Shown here: in pieces, positions 40,001 through 51,134 of the stretch
How positions within the stretch are numbered: position 1 is the stretch's first letter
How the letters are laid out: every line of letters begins with the position of its first letter
NCBI GenBank assembly: GCA_943736015.1
Contig: OX031059.1
Coordinates: forward strand, 55,687,159 to 55,751,158
DNA length: 64,000 bases
DNA from: Tridacna crocea
Lineage: Eukaryota > Mollusca > Bivalvia > Cardiida > Cardiidae
Direction: 5' to 3'
Made by a program: the position numbers and the translations under genes
Notes under the pieces: generated by a model
What the model saw: the letters and a program-made list of their open reading frames with translations, nothing else
What the model was told of the DNA's origin: nothing
Databases searched by the model: none

Positions 40001-40369
40001 GGGAAGAATACTGAGATCGAATGGTCAAAAAATTAGGAACAGAACGAGGAGATAAAGAGAGAATATGAAATTCTGAAGAGTTAGACAAGAAAGCGACGCC
40101 TTGCTATAAACAGCACTGCAATACTCACGTTCTGTTTGATATTTGAATCATTCCAATACAAGGGGAAAAGTATCCTATGAAACTGGTTTATAATCAGTTA
40201 ATATAATATGATTTTCGTATTCCCTTCTGTTCTATATAAATAGATTCCTTTCATATTCATCTGATAATTATATTCAACAGAAAATTCTACATAAACTCAA
40301 CTTATGCGTCGCGATAGATAAAGATCATGTTTGAAGTTATTAGATAAAGCACAAGTACATGTTATACAC
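40001..40369. other. No feature recognised
   Basis: AT-rich intergenic DNA. Confidence 0.5.
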
Positions 40370-40597
40370 TTAACTCATACCAAACGACAAAACTTTGACC
40401 TGGACCAAATTGAAAGCATTTGCAGACGACAAAATAAATGTGTATCAAAAATTGAAAATTGATTTGGAAAGGGTGGAAAACATTGTGGGAAAACGAGAAA
40501 ATGCTGGTTACCAGCATTTTCTTGTTTTCCCACAATGATTTCAAAGACTTTCTTTCTCAGGTTCGTTAAAAGTCGGGATTGTGTGGTAAAGACTTAA
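40370..40597 (-). repeat. TTAA hairpin MITE type A
   Basis: Shares its right TTAA with the next copy. Hairpin has a G-T pair (AACGAG / CTTGTT). Confidence 0.93.
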
Positions 40598-40822
40598 CTC
40601 GTGCCAAACGATAATGTGTTTGTCCATTCCGATTGAAAGCATTAGCAGACGAAAAATGAAATGTAGCTTAAATTGAGATGTCTGTATTTTGATAGGGTAG
40701 GAAAAATTGTGGGAAAAGGAGAAAATGCGTGTAACCAGCATTTTCTCCTTTTTCCACAATATTTTTTCAAAGCCTTCTCTTTCTCCTTCGCCAAGACTCG
40801 GGATTGTTTGATAAAGAGTTAA
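40594..40822 (-). repeat. TTAA hairpin MITE type A, diverged
   Basis: Same orientation as its left neighbour, joined through one TTAA. Confidence 0.9.
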
Positions 40823-41275
40823 AACATGTCGGTCTTAAAACCCTTGCCATAATGCGGGTGATTTTTATGCATATCTCAGTGTGTTGTTGCAAAGTTTTAA
40901 AATATTTTGACAAATACACGTAAATAAATTGGTATTCGGAGCTTGTATTACATTGGCCAAAATGTTTTCATGGCTCGTCTACCAACTGTTTATTTTTACA
41001 CGCTTATTTTTCGATCCTTTTGTCTCCTTTCTGATTCCAAACGTATATAACGTAATCCAAAGGTAATGTTTACAACGCAGGAAGTTACCCTATCCCCATA
41101 GACATGAATCCCGTTTTTGTACTCAATTCTATTGAAGCTTAACAGATTGAAATTTCAAAGAATTGAATAAAGCCATGTTTTTAAACCCGAAAAGAAATCT
41201 ATGCATGTATCATTTACAGAGTGAGGGTTAAATATTCTAAAAATACATGATATTGTCTTTCATTTCGAACAAGCA
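40823..41275. other. No feature recognised
   Basis: AT-rich intergenic DNA. Confidence 0.5.
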
Positions 41276-41505
41276 TTAACCCTTTACCCCATAAGGCACT
41301 TCTATGGTATCTCTAATTGACCATAAATAACAGCAAGGATGAAGCCGTTTTTTTATGTGTATATGACACCTTTTGATAGCATAGAAAACATTGTGGCAAA
41401 AGGTGAAATTGCACGTGACGAGCAATTTCACCTTTTGCCACAATGTTTTCCAAATGCTCCTACAAGCAATGCGTAGAAATGGGTATCTATGGAGTAAAGG
41501 GTTAA
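41276..41505 (+). repeat. TTAA hairpin MITE type C
   Basis: Second type C copy. Hairpin AACATTGTGGCAAAAGGTGA ... TCACCTTTTGCCACAATGTT around ACGTGACGAG. Joined through one TTAA to a type A copy. Confidence 0.94.
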
Positions 41506-41732
41506 CTCTTTACCACACAATCCCTACTTTTAACGACCCCGAGAAAGAAAGCCATTGAAAATATTTGGGGGAAAAAGGAGAAAATGCTGGTAACCAGCAT
41601 TTTCTCCTTTTTTCCCACAATGTTTTCCACCCTTTCCAAATAAAATTTCAATTTTTGGTTCACATTTATTATGTCGTCTGCAAATTCTTTGAATTTGGAC
41701 TAGTCCAAAATTCTGTTGTTTGGTAGAGTTAA
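41502..41732 (+). repeat. TTAA hairpin MITE type A
   Basis: Full length. Right terminus slightly shortened (GGTAGAGTTAA). Confidence 0.92.
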
Positions 41733-41782
41733 GGATGCAAAAGGGACGTACATATCGTCTTTCTTCCTCCGACAAATGTATT

Positions 41783-42011
41783 TTAACCCATTACCAAATG
41801 ACAGTATTTTAGACTGGTCCAAATTGAAAGCATTTGCAGACGACAAAATAAAAGTGACTGAAAATTTAAAATTTGTTTTGTGAAGGGCAGAAAACATTGT
41901 GGGAAAAGGAGAAAATGCTGGTTACCAGCATTTTCTCCTTTTCCCACAATGTTTTCTAAAGGCTTCTTTCTCAGGGGCGTCAAAAGTAGGGATTGTGTGG
42001 TAATGGGTTAA
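41783..42011 (-). repeat. TTAA hairpin MITE type A
   Basis: Intact, including perfect hairpin. Confidence 0.95.
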
Positions 42012-42149
42012 ATCATCACTCTTCGGTAATGAATTTCTTTGATCTACTTTTTATGGGCAGTATAGGCATAGATCATATCTTAGTGTACAGTGTCCCATAC
42101 TTTATAATTCGAACTATTCGGGGGAAAAATGAACTGGAAATAGATCTAT

Positions 42150-42380
42150 TTAAAACTCTTTACCATTTGACAAAATTTTGGACTTGCCCAATTTGAAAGC
42201 ATTTGCAGATGACAAAATAAATGTGAATCAAAAATTGAAAACAGATATGGAAAGGGTAGAAAACATTGTGGGAAAAGGAGAAAATGCTGGTAACCAGCAT
42301 TTTCTCCTTTTCCCACAATGTTTTCTAAAGGCTTCTTTCTCAGGAGCGTCAAAAGTAGGGATTGTGTGGTAATGGGTTAA
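42150..42380 (-). repeat. TTAA hairpin MITE type A
   Basis: Hairpin centre GGTAACC although the arm order is reversed. Confidence 0.92.
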
Positions 42381-42925
42381 GTCATTGTAAAATTAAAACT
42401 ACCAATTTAACTTGACTTGGTAATTTAAGTGTTTCAAGCAATGTTGTGTCAATACCCCACCCAAATTTCTACTGTTAAAAGTTACTCTTGTTGTTTAGAA
42501 TTACAGGCTGGTAAAAAAGTTGATCAATCAATTTGTTCATAAAAAAAAATTAAAAGGAATTGTCGGTGATAGTCACCGAGGTTTAAGTTTAAAGCGCGAA
42601 GTTTTTCAAGGGTTAAAAGTCAATAATTTGAAGTACGTGTATGTATACAAAAGTAGTCGACTGGATTCGGCTGTTTTTAAAATATAAACTGAAATTGAAG
42701 AAGGATTATTTCGATGACCCGTTCAAGTCTGTTTTTCTTCCAGATGTATTTACATTAATTTTGGCGTTTGTCCATGTAGATCGATAATCGGTTGAAAACT
42801 TTCTGCAAAGATTTGCTGTAGATATTTGTTCTCCATCGTGAGTTCTGTACAGACAGATACTCGTCTTTGTGCTAATCCTCTCTTTAATAATTCTCGACCG
42901 AACGCCAAATTCAAGACCGGACAAT
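42381..42925. other. No feature recognised
   Basis: No repeat or exon supported. Confidence 0.45.
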
Positions 42926-42927
42926 TA

Positions 42928-43678
42928 AACAGCTGTTGCAGACGACAAGTTAACTGTTGCTCAAATGATGAAATTTGTCTCTGAGAGGGTAAAAATCAAT
43001 GTGGAGAACTGAGGAAATGCTGTTTTCAACATTTTTATCCTTTTCCGACAAAATTTTCAAAACGCTTCTTCTTTGGGTCCTCACATCTTTGCAAGCCACG
43101 GGTGACGATCTACTACGCTACTCTACTCTTGGCGGATCGAGCTTGATTTCGACATTCCCCGATACGCTTTTTCATTGGTTGCATCTAGCTCTACCTGCAC
43201 GAATCAAATCGCTCGTAGAATTCGTCTTTGATAAAAGTAGAATAAGGTCGCGACCTTTCGGATAAAAATAGAAGGTAAACATGAATACCTCCATGAATGT
43301 GTGCAGAATCTAAAATGATTTATTACCCGAAAAAAAAACAGACGAACAATATTTACAGCAAGTTCCAGTGTGACCAATCAATTATCAGAGGTTTAAGGCT
43401 ATATCCCAGCACCTGACCATGGAATGTCGAAGTATGTTTTTGGTTATTGCTTCATGATGAATTATTGTATTCGTGAGCGGTTTGTAAAACGATATTTCAT
43501 TGGCTATAAGAAATATGATGTAAAAGGAGATATTAAGCAGCATCCAATAGGGGACGTATTGCGAGGATCTCGAAATCAGGCTCGAATCCGCCAAGGTAAG
43601 ATTCACATATAGTAATCGTAACCTTGGTTCGCGAAGATTGGGGGTCCTCAAGACACGTGATAGTTTGGTAAAGAGTTG
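42928..43678 (-). repeat. Old TTAA hairpin MITE split by a Mutator-like MITE
   Basis: Arm and decayed hairpin at 42928-43083; right end resumes after 43650 (TAGTTTGGTAAAGAGTT). Confidence 0.75.
43084..43641 (+). mobile_element. Mutator-like MITE, copy 3 (long)
   Basis: 558 bp with about 150 bp of extra internal sequence. 9-bp duplication GGGTCCTCA at 43075-43083 and 43642-43650. Confidence 0.85.
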
Positions 43679-43882
43679 CGACCAAAACAAATAGGATAAA
43701 ATAAGAGGGTGAATTTATGATACTCGTATAGTTTAAGCACTCTTCAGTATTCGGCCGATTCCGTGCCTACATCTAACTTGACCACCAGACTGCTCATCCG
43801 AGGTAGCCTATGCCGAATGGTGAATATAGAAACCGAAGACGGAAAGTATTTTGTAGTAGGTCGCTACTTGCAATTTCTTTAT

Positions 43883-44110
43883 TATCCCCCGCCAAAGGCG
43901 AGAGCATATAGGTTTTCCGTTGTCCGTCCCTGTGTCCATCCAGACACTTATCTTCTTTAGACCATGGCGAAAATTGACCTTACTTCATGCATATCTTCCT
44001 TATGATAGTCTGTCGATATATCCTACTTTTAATGTTGCCTTTTTTCCCTTTTCTAATGCCATGTCATGGAAAAAGAAGGCTCCATGTATATTGCCAATTT
44101 GTAGCAATAT
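43883..44110. repeat. Unclassified dispersed repeat (CCCCCGCCAAAGGCG)
   Basis: Starts CCCCCGCCAAAGGCGAGAGC, then TTTCCGTTGTCCGTCCCTGT. It resembles a common molluscan repeat from memory; only one copy here. Confidence 0.4.
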
Positions 44111-44530
44111 CTCTTAGACTGCATTACAAAATTTTATGAAACTTCAAATTTATATTATTTACCATAAGCCACAAACAACCATTACTTCTTTTTAATGTAA
44201 TAAAATACCAAGTTATGGAAAAGGGGGGCTTAATCTATAATTTCATTATGTACCAATAATAAAAAGGCCATGTGTACATGTAGAACACAACACCTCTGAT
44301 AATGTTTCTATCAAAAATGGTCTTTTTTTTCTGCGTGAGATGTCATTTCAACGTAATGATACGTTATTACAATTTTTCGGTTAAAAAAAAAACTATGATT
44401 AACTTTGGCAGATTAGATAAAGTTCTTTATTTTGTAAAAATTCATATATCACTGAAATGGTCGACTGTGATGATAGACGGTTGGCCTATATTAAGTCTTA
44501 GGCTACAAAGCGCGACTCACTGGTCTTTTG

Positions 44531-44604
44531 CGGACAGTGTAGACCAAGATCAGACTACACAGAAAGTACAGTCTGATCTTGGGTCCCCACTTTCCGATAA
44601 GGAG
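44531..44604. repeat. Short hairpin repeat G
   Basis: ACCAAGATCAGACTACACAG and TACAGTCTGATCTTGGGTCC. Confidence 0.75.
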
Positions 44605-44735
44605 ATCTTTCTGCCCTATAAGATAATTTTAAATTGGCGAAATTTGGGTATTTTTTATCAACTTAAAAATTTGTTTTTACTACTTGCCCGAATAAGGTTT
44701 AAATTGCTACAAATTGGGAATTCGAAATGCATTAT

Positions 44736-44968
44736 TTAATCCATTACCACACAATCCCTACTTTTGACGACCCAGAGAAAGAAGCCTTTAGAAAACATTG
44801 TGGGAAAAGGAGAAAATGCTGGTAGCCAGCATTTTCTCCTTTTCCCACAATGTTTTCTACCTTTTCACAAAACAAATTTCAATTTTTCGGTCACTTTTAT
44901 TTTATCGTCTGCAAATGCTTTCAAGTTGGGCAAGCCTAATATATTGTCGTTTGGTAAAAAGGTAATCC
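44736..44968 (+). repeat. TTAA hairpin MITE type A
   Basis: Right TTAA mutated to GTAA. Hairpin centre GGTAGCC. Confidence 0.92.
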
Positions 44969-45084
44969 AATCAAAAGCTGTATACACGAAGCAAAGGCAC
45001 AATTTACTATTTTTGTGCGGATACAAGGGAGGCAACTAGAGCAGCCCTTAAGGGTGAAACCTACTATTATCAACTCGTTACCTC

Positions 45085-45475
45085 CATCTTCGCGAGCCAA
45101 GTTTGCGATCACTACGTGGATCTTACCTTGGAGGATTTCGAGATTCCTGCGATGCGCCCTCTATTGGATGCTGGTTATTAAACCCTCCCCCCCTTTACAT
45201 CATATTTCTAAAAGCAAATGAAGTATTGTTTTACAAACCGCTTACGAATACACATGAAGCGATAAGCAGACATCCACGTGTGTTTCCATTCTATTCGAAA
45301 GGTAGAGACATTGTTCTATTTTTATCAAAGATGAAATGCTACGAGTGATTTCATTCGTTGCAGCTACAGCTGGCTGCATCCAATGAAAAAGCGTATCGAG
45401 TGAATGTAAAAATCAAGTTCGATCCGCCAAGGGAAGAGTAGCGTAGTGAATCGTCAGCCTTGGCTTGCGAAGATG
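45085..45475 (-). mobile_element. Mutator-like MITE, copy 4
   Basis: 391 bp, opposite orientation. Exact 9-bp duplication CGTTACCTC at 45076-45084 and 45476-45484. Confidence 0.92.
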
Positions 45476-45696
45476 CGTTACCTCTTGCAGACGACTATTT
45501 GCATCTCGCAGCAGACTTTTCTTTAAAATCATGGCAAAATCGTAGATCTATTCACAATGGGAAAATATCTCACTTTTGCCACACCGTTTTAATTAAATCA
45601 TACATATCAAACCTAACTTTAGGCAGGTTATCTATATAGATATCTCTTACAAACATGTCTTCAATTTTGATCGTCTGCTTTTTTTTTGTTTATTCT

Positions 45697-46136
45697 TTAA
45701 CTATTTACCACATGACAATATTTTAGACCAGTCCAAATAAGAAGAACACACTGAAGACTTACTGAATGTAGCTCTGGGCTCGTATTCACCAACCATTCTT
45801 AAGAATGTTCTTTGTCTTGTTCTCTAGTATTTTCTGCATTTGAAAATAACACAACTTCTGATTGGATAAACCGAATGGTTTAGCCAATCAGAAGTTGTGT
45901 TACTTACAAATGTAGAAAACCTTGGAGAATAAGACTAAGAATATTCTCAAGAATGGTTGGTGAATACGGGCCCAGATGTTAGTATCTGTGTCTGAGAAAG
46001 AGAGGGAAAAATTGTAGGAAAAGGGGAAAATGCTGGTAAAAAAATGCTGGTTACCAGCATTTTCTCATTTTCCCACAATATTTCAAGTTCAAGAGGCGTC
46101 TTTCTCAAAAGTCGGCATTGTGTAGTAAAGGCTTAA
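45697..46136 (-). repeat. TTAA hairpin MITE split by repeat D
   Basis: TTAA ends intact. Left arm interrupted at 45774-45975. The hairpin has a partly repeated centre (GCTGGTAAAAAAATGCTGG). Confidence 0.85.
45774..45975. repeat. Palindromic repeat D
   Basis: Near-perfect: CTGGGCTCGTATTCACCAAC opposite GTTGGTGAATACGGGCCCAG. Centre CTGATTGGATAAACC / GGTTTAGCCAATCAG. Confidence 0.9.
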
Positions 46137-46486
46137 TATATAGTACCATAAGTTAGGAAGATCTTTATCGGAAAACTGGGAAAACGAAAGTAATAAAACC
46201 AACTGTTGGAATCTGTGTCTGTTTAAATATTTAGCAAGAGTAAGAGTTTGGTGAGCGATATAATCAGAGGGAACGTAATTATTGACTGAATAAGACATGT
46301 GCAAAATATCTTAAAGGCCCAATACCGGTCTCAAAAATCAATATATATTTATAAAGAGACATTCAAATTTAAATCATATTATTTAAAAGCATTGAAAATA
46401 TTGTGAACATGACAAGCTTGTATAGTGTGATCGCTCCAAGTGTTAGTCGCAAAATGAATGTTAAAATCAGGCAAAAAGTACACGAG

Positions 46487-46715
46487 AGATTACCACAAAT
46501 CCCTACTTTTGACGACCCTGAGAAAGAAGCCTTTTGAAAAAATTGTGGGAAAAGGAGAAAATGCTGCTAACCTGGTTAGCAACATTTTCTCCTTTTCCCA
46601 CAATGTTTTCTACCCTTCACAAACAAAATTAAAACTTTCCGTCACTTTTATTTTGTCGTCTGCAAATGCTTTCGATTTGGACAAACCTAAAATTTTGTCA
46701 TTTGGCAATGAGTTT
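46487..46715 (+). repeat. TTAA hairpin MITE type A, altered centre
   Basis: Hairpin centre TGCTGCTAACCTGGTTAGCA is a different, still palindromic sequence. Confidence 0.9.
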
Positions 46716-47804
46716 AAGTGACCTGCCAACTTTTAACCTATTTTTTTAAAATTAATTTCTATGCCAGCGATTAACACTTGGACCGACTGTACGATACCAG
46801 ATTGTCATCGTTTATGATAATTTCCTTACTTCAATTGGTATGATTTATATTTACATACATGTTTTAACATCAGCATTGTTTTTGGCGGCCTTTGAGTTTT
46901 GGACATATCTGGCAGTTTAATTTTTCCCCTTCCCAAAGTTTGATCTTGATCTAAATTGTTAAAAAAAATATATTAAACAATTTATTCTTGTGTCCTCAGG
47001 TTCCTATTGACCAACAGATCGAGACCACGTTCGACCGTACAGTCCAAGACTAGCCGCATTTTGCTGCGAAATGCCTCAGCCTCGTTGTTGGTCTTTCAAC
47101 CTTAACTCAGAAACGAATTTACGTTGGCTGGTAAATACGGGACAGAGTTAGTACTGTTTAAAACGACACAGAGCATTTGCTTACTAACATTGTACCATAG
47201 GCCTCTGAGACTCCATTGTTTTATCATGGGATAACGAAATTTTCAGTATCGGACACTGTTACTATAAATAGCACATTTGAGATTCCTTCTGTATCGTATA
47301 TACATGTATATAGTAAGATAGATGGAGTTACCAATGTGATTTTTATAGAAGTGGCGTTAATGAAAATTTGAGTTTATATTTCGTGATATATAGGCGACCC
47401 ACCAATCTACTATAAGTGTTCGATGATCGAATAAAGACAATTCTAGTGTTCCATGATAGACCGACCAATAGAGATATAAAGGTCTGCAGTTGTACATATG
47501 GTACATAGTTGTACGAGTCCGTCCCAGTCTGGAAAACTTTTCTATGAGCCTGTTTAATTTGAAACCCAATGTCAACAGAACAAGAATGGAAATGTGTATG
47601 CGTACGCAAACTGTGCTATTGTACTACTAAAAACAAACGACAGGTAAGCGTGTTTGCTCACCAAGATCTTGCTGCAATGGGTTCGATCTTGGAACAAGTT
47701 CATTGTCTAGCAGTAAAAATTACAGACTTACCGAAATGCACACTTACGACAGTCTCGGTTGGGCTATGTTAATTAACCCTTAAACTGCTAAGCACGACTG
47801 AAGG
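46716..47804. other. No gene recognised
   Basis: One exon-like fragment (VPIDQQIETTFDRTVQD after TGTCCTCAG, 47000-47053) ends in TAG. Otherwise nothing. Confidence 0.4.
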
Positions 47805-47882
47805 ACCTTTAGCGGACAGTGAGGATCAAGATCAGACTGCACGGAACGTGCAGTCTGATCTTAATCTTCACTGTCCGATATG
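47805..47882. repeat. Short hairpin repeat G
   Basis: AAGATCAGACTGCACGGAAC and GTGCAGTCTGATCTTAAT with GGACAGTGAGGAT / TCTTCACTGTCC flanks. Confidence 0.8.
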
Positions 47883-48023
47883 GATATATTCATTCCCAAA
47901 ATATACCTTTTGAACGGCAACACTTGGGTTTTTATTTCATTTACCCAGAATCAAGTACTCAAGATGAGACGTTTCACGAGATTATACAGTGCATGTCGAT
48001 ATCAGCCTGGCATTTTCAGTGCC

Positions 48024-48312
48024 GGTGTAATGCAGAGAAATGACCCTCCCCTAAAAATGACCCATGGGCCATTTCACTACATACAGGAATGACCCGGGTC
48101 ATTATTCTACGTAGAGAAATGACCCTAGACTGTAAAGATGGACAGCCTGGGGTCATTTCTCTACGTAGAATAATGGTCATTATTCTACGTAGAGAAATGA
48201 CCCTAGACTGTAAAGATGGACAGTCTGGGGTCATTTCTCTACGTAAAATAATGACCCGGGTAATTCCTCTAAGTAGAGAAATGACCCATGGGTCATTTCT
48301 CTGCATTACGCC
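48024..48312. repeat. Compound palindromic element of AATGACCC units
   Basis: Termini GTAATGCAGAGAAATGACCC and GGGTCATTTCTCTGCATTAC. Inside, two tandem units of about 85 bp, each an inverted pair of TTCTACGTAGAGAAATGACC around GACTGTAAAGATGGACAG. Open frames on both strands are by-products of symmetry. Confidence 0.85.
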
Positions 48313-48472
48313 TGCCTAAATGTCGACTGTAAAATATCGAATGCTGAAAATATGCCCTATCAGTCATCACGCTCTTGGGATGGGAAAGACAGTTTATAGA
48401 ACTATTGCGGAAAAATAAGAGAGTGCCTCTTACTCCCAAGTAGCGTTTTACCCACAATATTCCTTTCCTCCA

Positions 48473-48710
48473 GGGGGTCCTGTGTGGCTCAGTGGTAAAG
48501 TGCAGGACCCGTGATCTGGAGGTCCCGGGTTCGAGCCTCACTAGCTCCACTGGGTTTTTTCACAGGGGTGTCCTTGGGCAAGACACTTCAGAGCCTAGCC
48601 TAGTACTGGTGAAACCCAGGAATCATGAATATGTGAACTGTCGCCGTGATATGACTGAAATAACGTTGAAAGCGGCGTAAAACACCATTCAACCAACCAA
48701 CCAACTTTCC
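48473..48710 (+). mobile_element. tRNA-derived SINE with conserved tail (V-SINE-like)
   Basis: The head TGTGTGGCTCAGTGGTAAAG ... GGTCCCGGGTTCGAGCC has good box A and B. Middle GTGTCCTTGGGCAAGACAC. Tail AACGTTGAAAGCGGCGTAAA and an (ACCA)n end. Assignment to the bivalve V-SINE group is from memory. Confidence 0.75.
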
Positions 48711-49529
48711 TGCAGGCCCAATTTATCTATGTTTTAGGTACATGTAAATGGCCTGTTTTCTGATGGGACATAGCCAACTTTCACGGACATGCCTTATCAG
48801 CAGTCTCGCATATCAACAAATCGATGAAAATAATCGATATCATACGTAAAGGTCCGGGAGTTTCCGGAGTTTGGCGAACTTACATCGTGTATACAAGTAA
48901 TCGATATTCAATAGCCTGCAGCGATAAAAGATAAGAGAAACGTAACATTACGTAACAGTGGCCAGCTTCAAATTCGCAATCCTTGCCTAGACGATATATC
49001 TGACCTGGCATTTTGTTTCTGATTTTAACCTAGACACCCTTTGTCTGGTACAGCCAGTGTGGCTCTTTAATATCAGTATCAGACTGCACATAATGCGCAC
49101 CCTTATTAGACTCAACAGCATATTGGAATTACACCCCCAGATAAAGCGAGATTTGTCTTGAGAAAAGAACATTGAAATTGTTATATGTCAGCTTTATTTG
49201 TCGGTTTGTAATTCATTTATCCTCATATTAAGGGTTAAGTTTTGATTCTCTAAGACATAAACTGATCGGTCCTAAAACTGCTCTCGACAAATGCATTTTT
49301 TGTAGTCTAATCCTGAAATCTAATCCGTCCAAATGCACTTTTGATGACATTGTAGATTTATAACAGGCTGCACAAAACAAGCTGCCTGATCTTGGACCCG
49401 ATCGATTCTATAAGTCGAAAATTATTTGGTTAAAAAAATCTTTGATATTCATAGCAAAATCAACAAGTTAAATTCAGCAGAAAATTCGGCATTTTGAGAG
49501 TGCCAGTTTAACACTACAGTAATCATACG
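48711..49529. other. No gene recognised
   Basis: Contains CATAGCCAACTTTCACGGAC, whose complement recurs near 52000 (TCCACGAAAGTTGGCTATG), so part belongs to a dispersed repeat. Confidence 0.45.
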
Positions 49530-49715
49530 TTCCCGAGTCTAACAGACCTGAGAGAAAAGGCTTTTGTAAACTTTGCCGGAAAGGGAGAAATTTTTCTTCT
49601 GTTCCTAAAATGTTCTATCTTTTCAAAGACGTACTTTATCGTTTGAGTTGCATTTCATTTGTTGTCTTGCAAATGTTTTAAACTTGGTAGTGTCCAAAAT
49701 TTCGCCATTCGGTTT
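49530..49715 (+). repeat. TTAA hairpin MITE, strongly diverged
   Basis: Arms recognisable (CCTGAGAGAAAAGGC, TTGTCTTGCAAATG). Hairpin partly lost. Confidence 0.6.
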
Positions 49716-50935
49716 TTTGATGAGGAAATTTTAACCAATCCGACCCTGAGAAAGAAAGACCAATCCGACCCTGAAAAAGCAAGCACGGACAGGAGAAAAT
49801 GCATTTTCAGATTACATATAAAAAAGCATTCATTCAAAGTTGGTTTTCACCGAACAAATAAAAGAAAATGGTTCGTTCCGAACACTCCATGTACTGTGTG
49901 GCGCCGATTTGTATTGGCTTAATGAGCGATGTTGCATTTACTTACAATGTCTACTACTATCAATAAATGTATTAAAATGTTTCCCTTTTCAGCGAGTCTA
50001 AAACCTGTTTAAGTATAAGTATTTCGGAACAACTTAGGTCTATCTATACACTAAACTATATCTTAATACATAAAAGTAGGTCCAAGCTATTATTATCACA
50101 CAAGTTTAAAAACGCTGCCGAAGTATTATATACTTAAGATTCTTTTTATTGCATCCGAAATGGAGGGAAAAAATGTGCTCGAGATGCAACAGAAAGTTAC
50201 TAAAAGGTTCGTGTTGAAAGTATCATAACGTATCAGCACTCGTGAACTGATCAGATGCTACACTCTAGCGCCGCTTACAGGCATGATAAAGATAAAAAGG
50301 TATTTCTTCCTCTAAAAAAGTTATGTATATGGTGTCATTTCAACTAATCACTGGCAAGCTGTGGTAAAACCGGTTTCAAACCAAGATACATGTAGATCAT
50401 TCTTAATACAAGGTTGATAAAATACAATTTCTTGAAGTAATAAATAATGATTACGCAGCAGGTAACTTTTTAGGTTACTGGTAAAGTAGAAGTAGCTTGT
50501 ATTATTCCCATATCCATGTACATGCATAGTCTATGTCAATTTTTTTTCCCATCTTTTATTCACTCTTAGCGGTTATTCTGTTTACAAGTTGCGTCGTTTT
50601 AAAGATGGAAGAACCTTACTGTTTAGGCTAATTCTTCAAATGAACAATTAAAATATTAAAGATGTTAAGGGGAGGGGGGCATTTGAAAGAAGGGAGAAAC
50701 TGTTTGATTGATGTGAAAAAAAGTTGTCAATTTTTATCTAGTGTTGTCATTCTTTGAATGCTAAATACCCTTTGCAGGAGAAACCGATTGAGTGATGCAG
50801 ACAATATTGTTTGAAAAGTAGAAGATAACTTGTAAAAAGATAATGCGCCTGTTTCCATATTTTATCCTAAAAAATCAAGAGCAGGGTCGTTAGATGCCGT
50901 ATTTATATAGTAACAGGTTAAGCTTGTTATTTGAA
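49716..50935. other. No feature recognised
   Basis: AT-rich, no supported exon or repeat. Confidence 0.5.
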
Positions 50936-51130
50936 TCTTTACCAAAAGACAAAAATTCAGACTTGTTCAAAATGAAGTAATTTTCTTAAGACAAATAAAA
51001 CAATAAAAAATGGAACATATCTTTTATCGAGTTAAAAATAGTGCAAGAAAAGGAGGAATTGTTGGTAACCAGCGTTGAAATCTTTTTCTTCAATCTTTTC
51101 AAAGGCCTTCTATATGACATGACAGATCAA
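50936..51130 (-). repeat. TTAA hairpin MITE, strongly diverged
   Basis: TTTACCAAAAGACAAAAATTC arm and GCAAGAAAAGGAGGAATTG core. Confidence 0.6.
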
Positions 51131-51134
51131 AGAC

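Noticed and set aside
44302-44739. A 145-residue plus-strand frame.
   Set aside because: AT-rich and runs through hairpin repeat G. No family resemblance.
45697-46136. An 8-bp duplication around repeat D (ATGTAGCT / ATGTTAGT).
   Set aside because: The two flanks differ at several positions, so no duplication length can be claimed.
48016-48319. Overlapping open frames of 76-96 residues on both strands.
   Set aside because: By-products of the AATGACCC palindromic repeat.
48480-48545. A functional tRNA gene at the V-SINE-like head.
   Set aside because: Good A and B boxes, but acceptor-stem pairing is poor and it is followed by SINE-specific sequence and tail.
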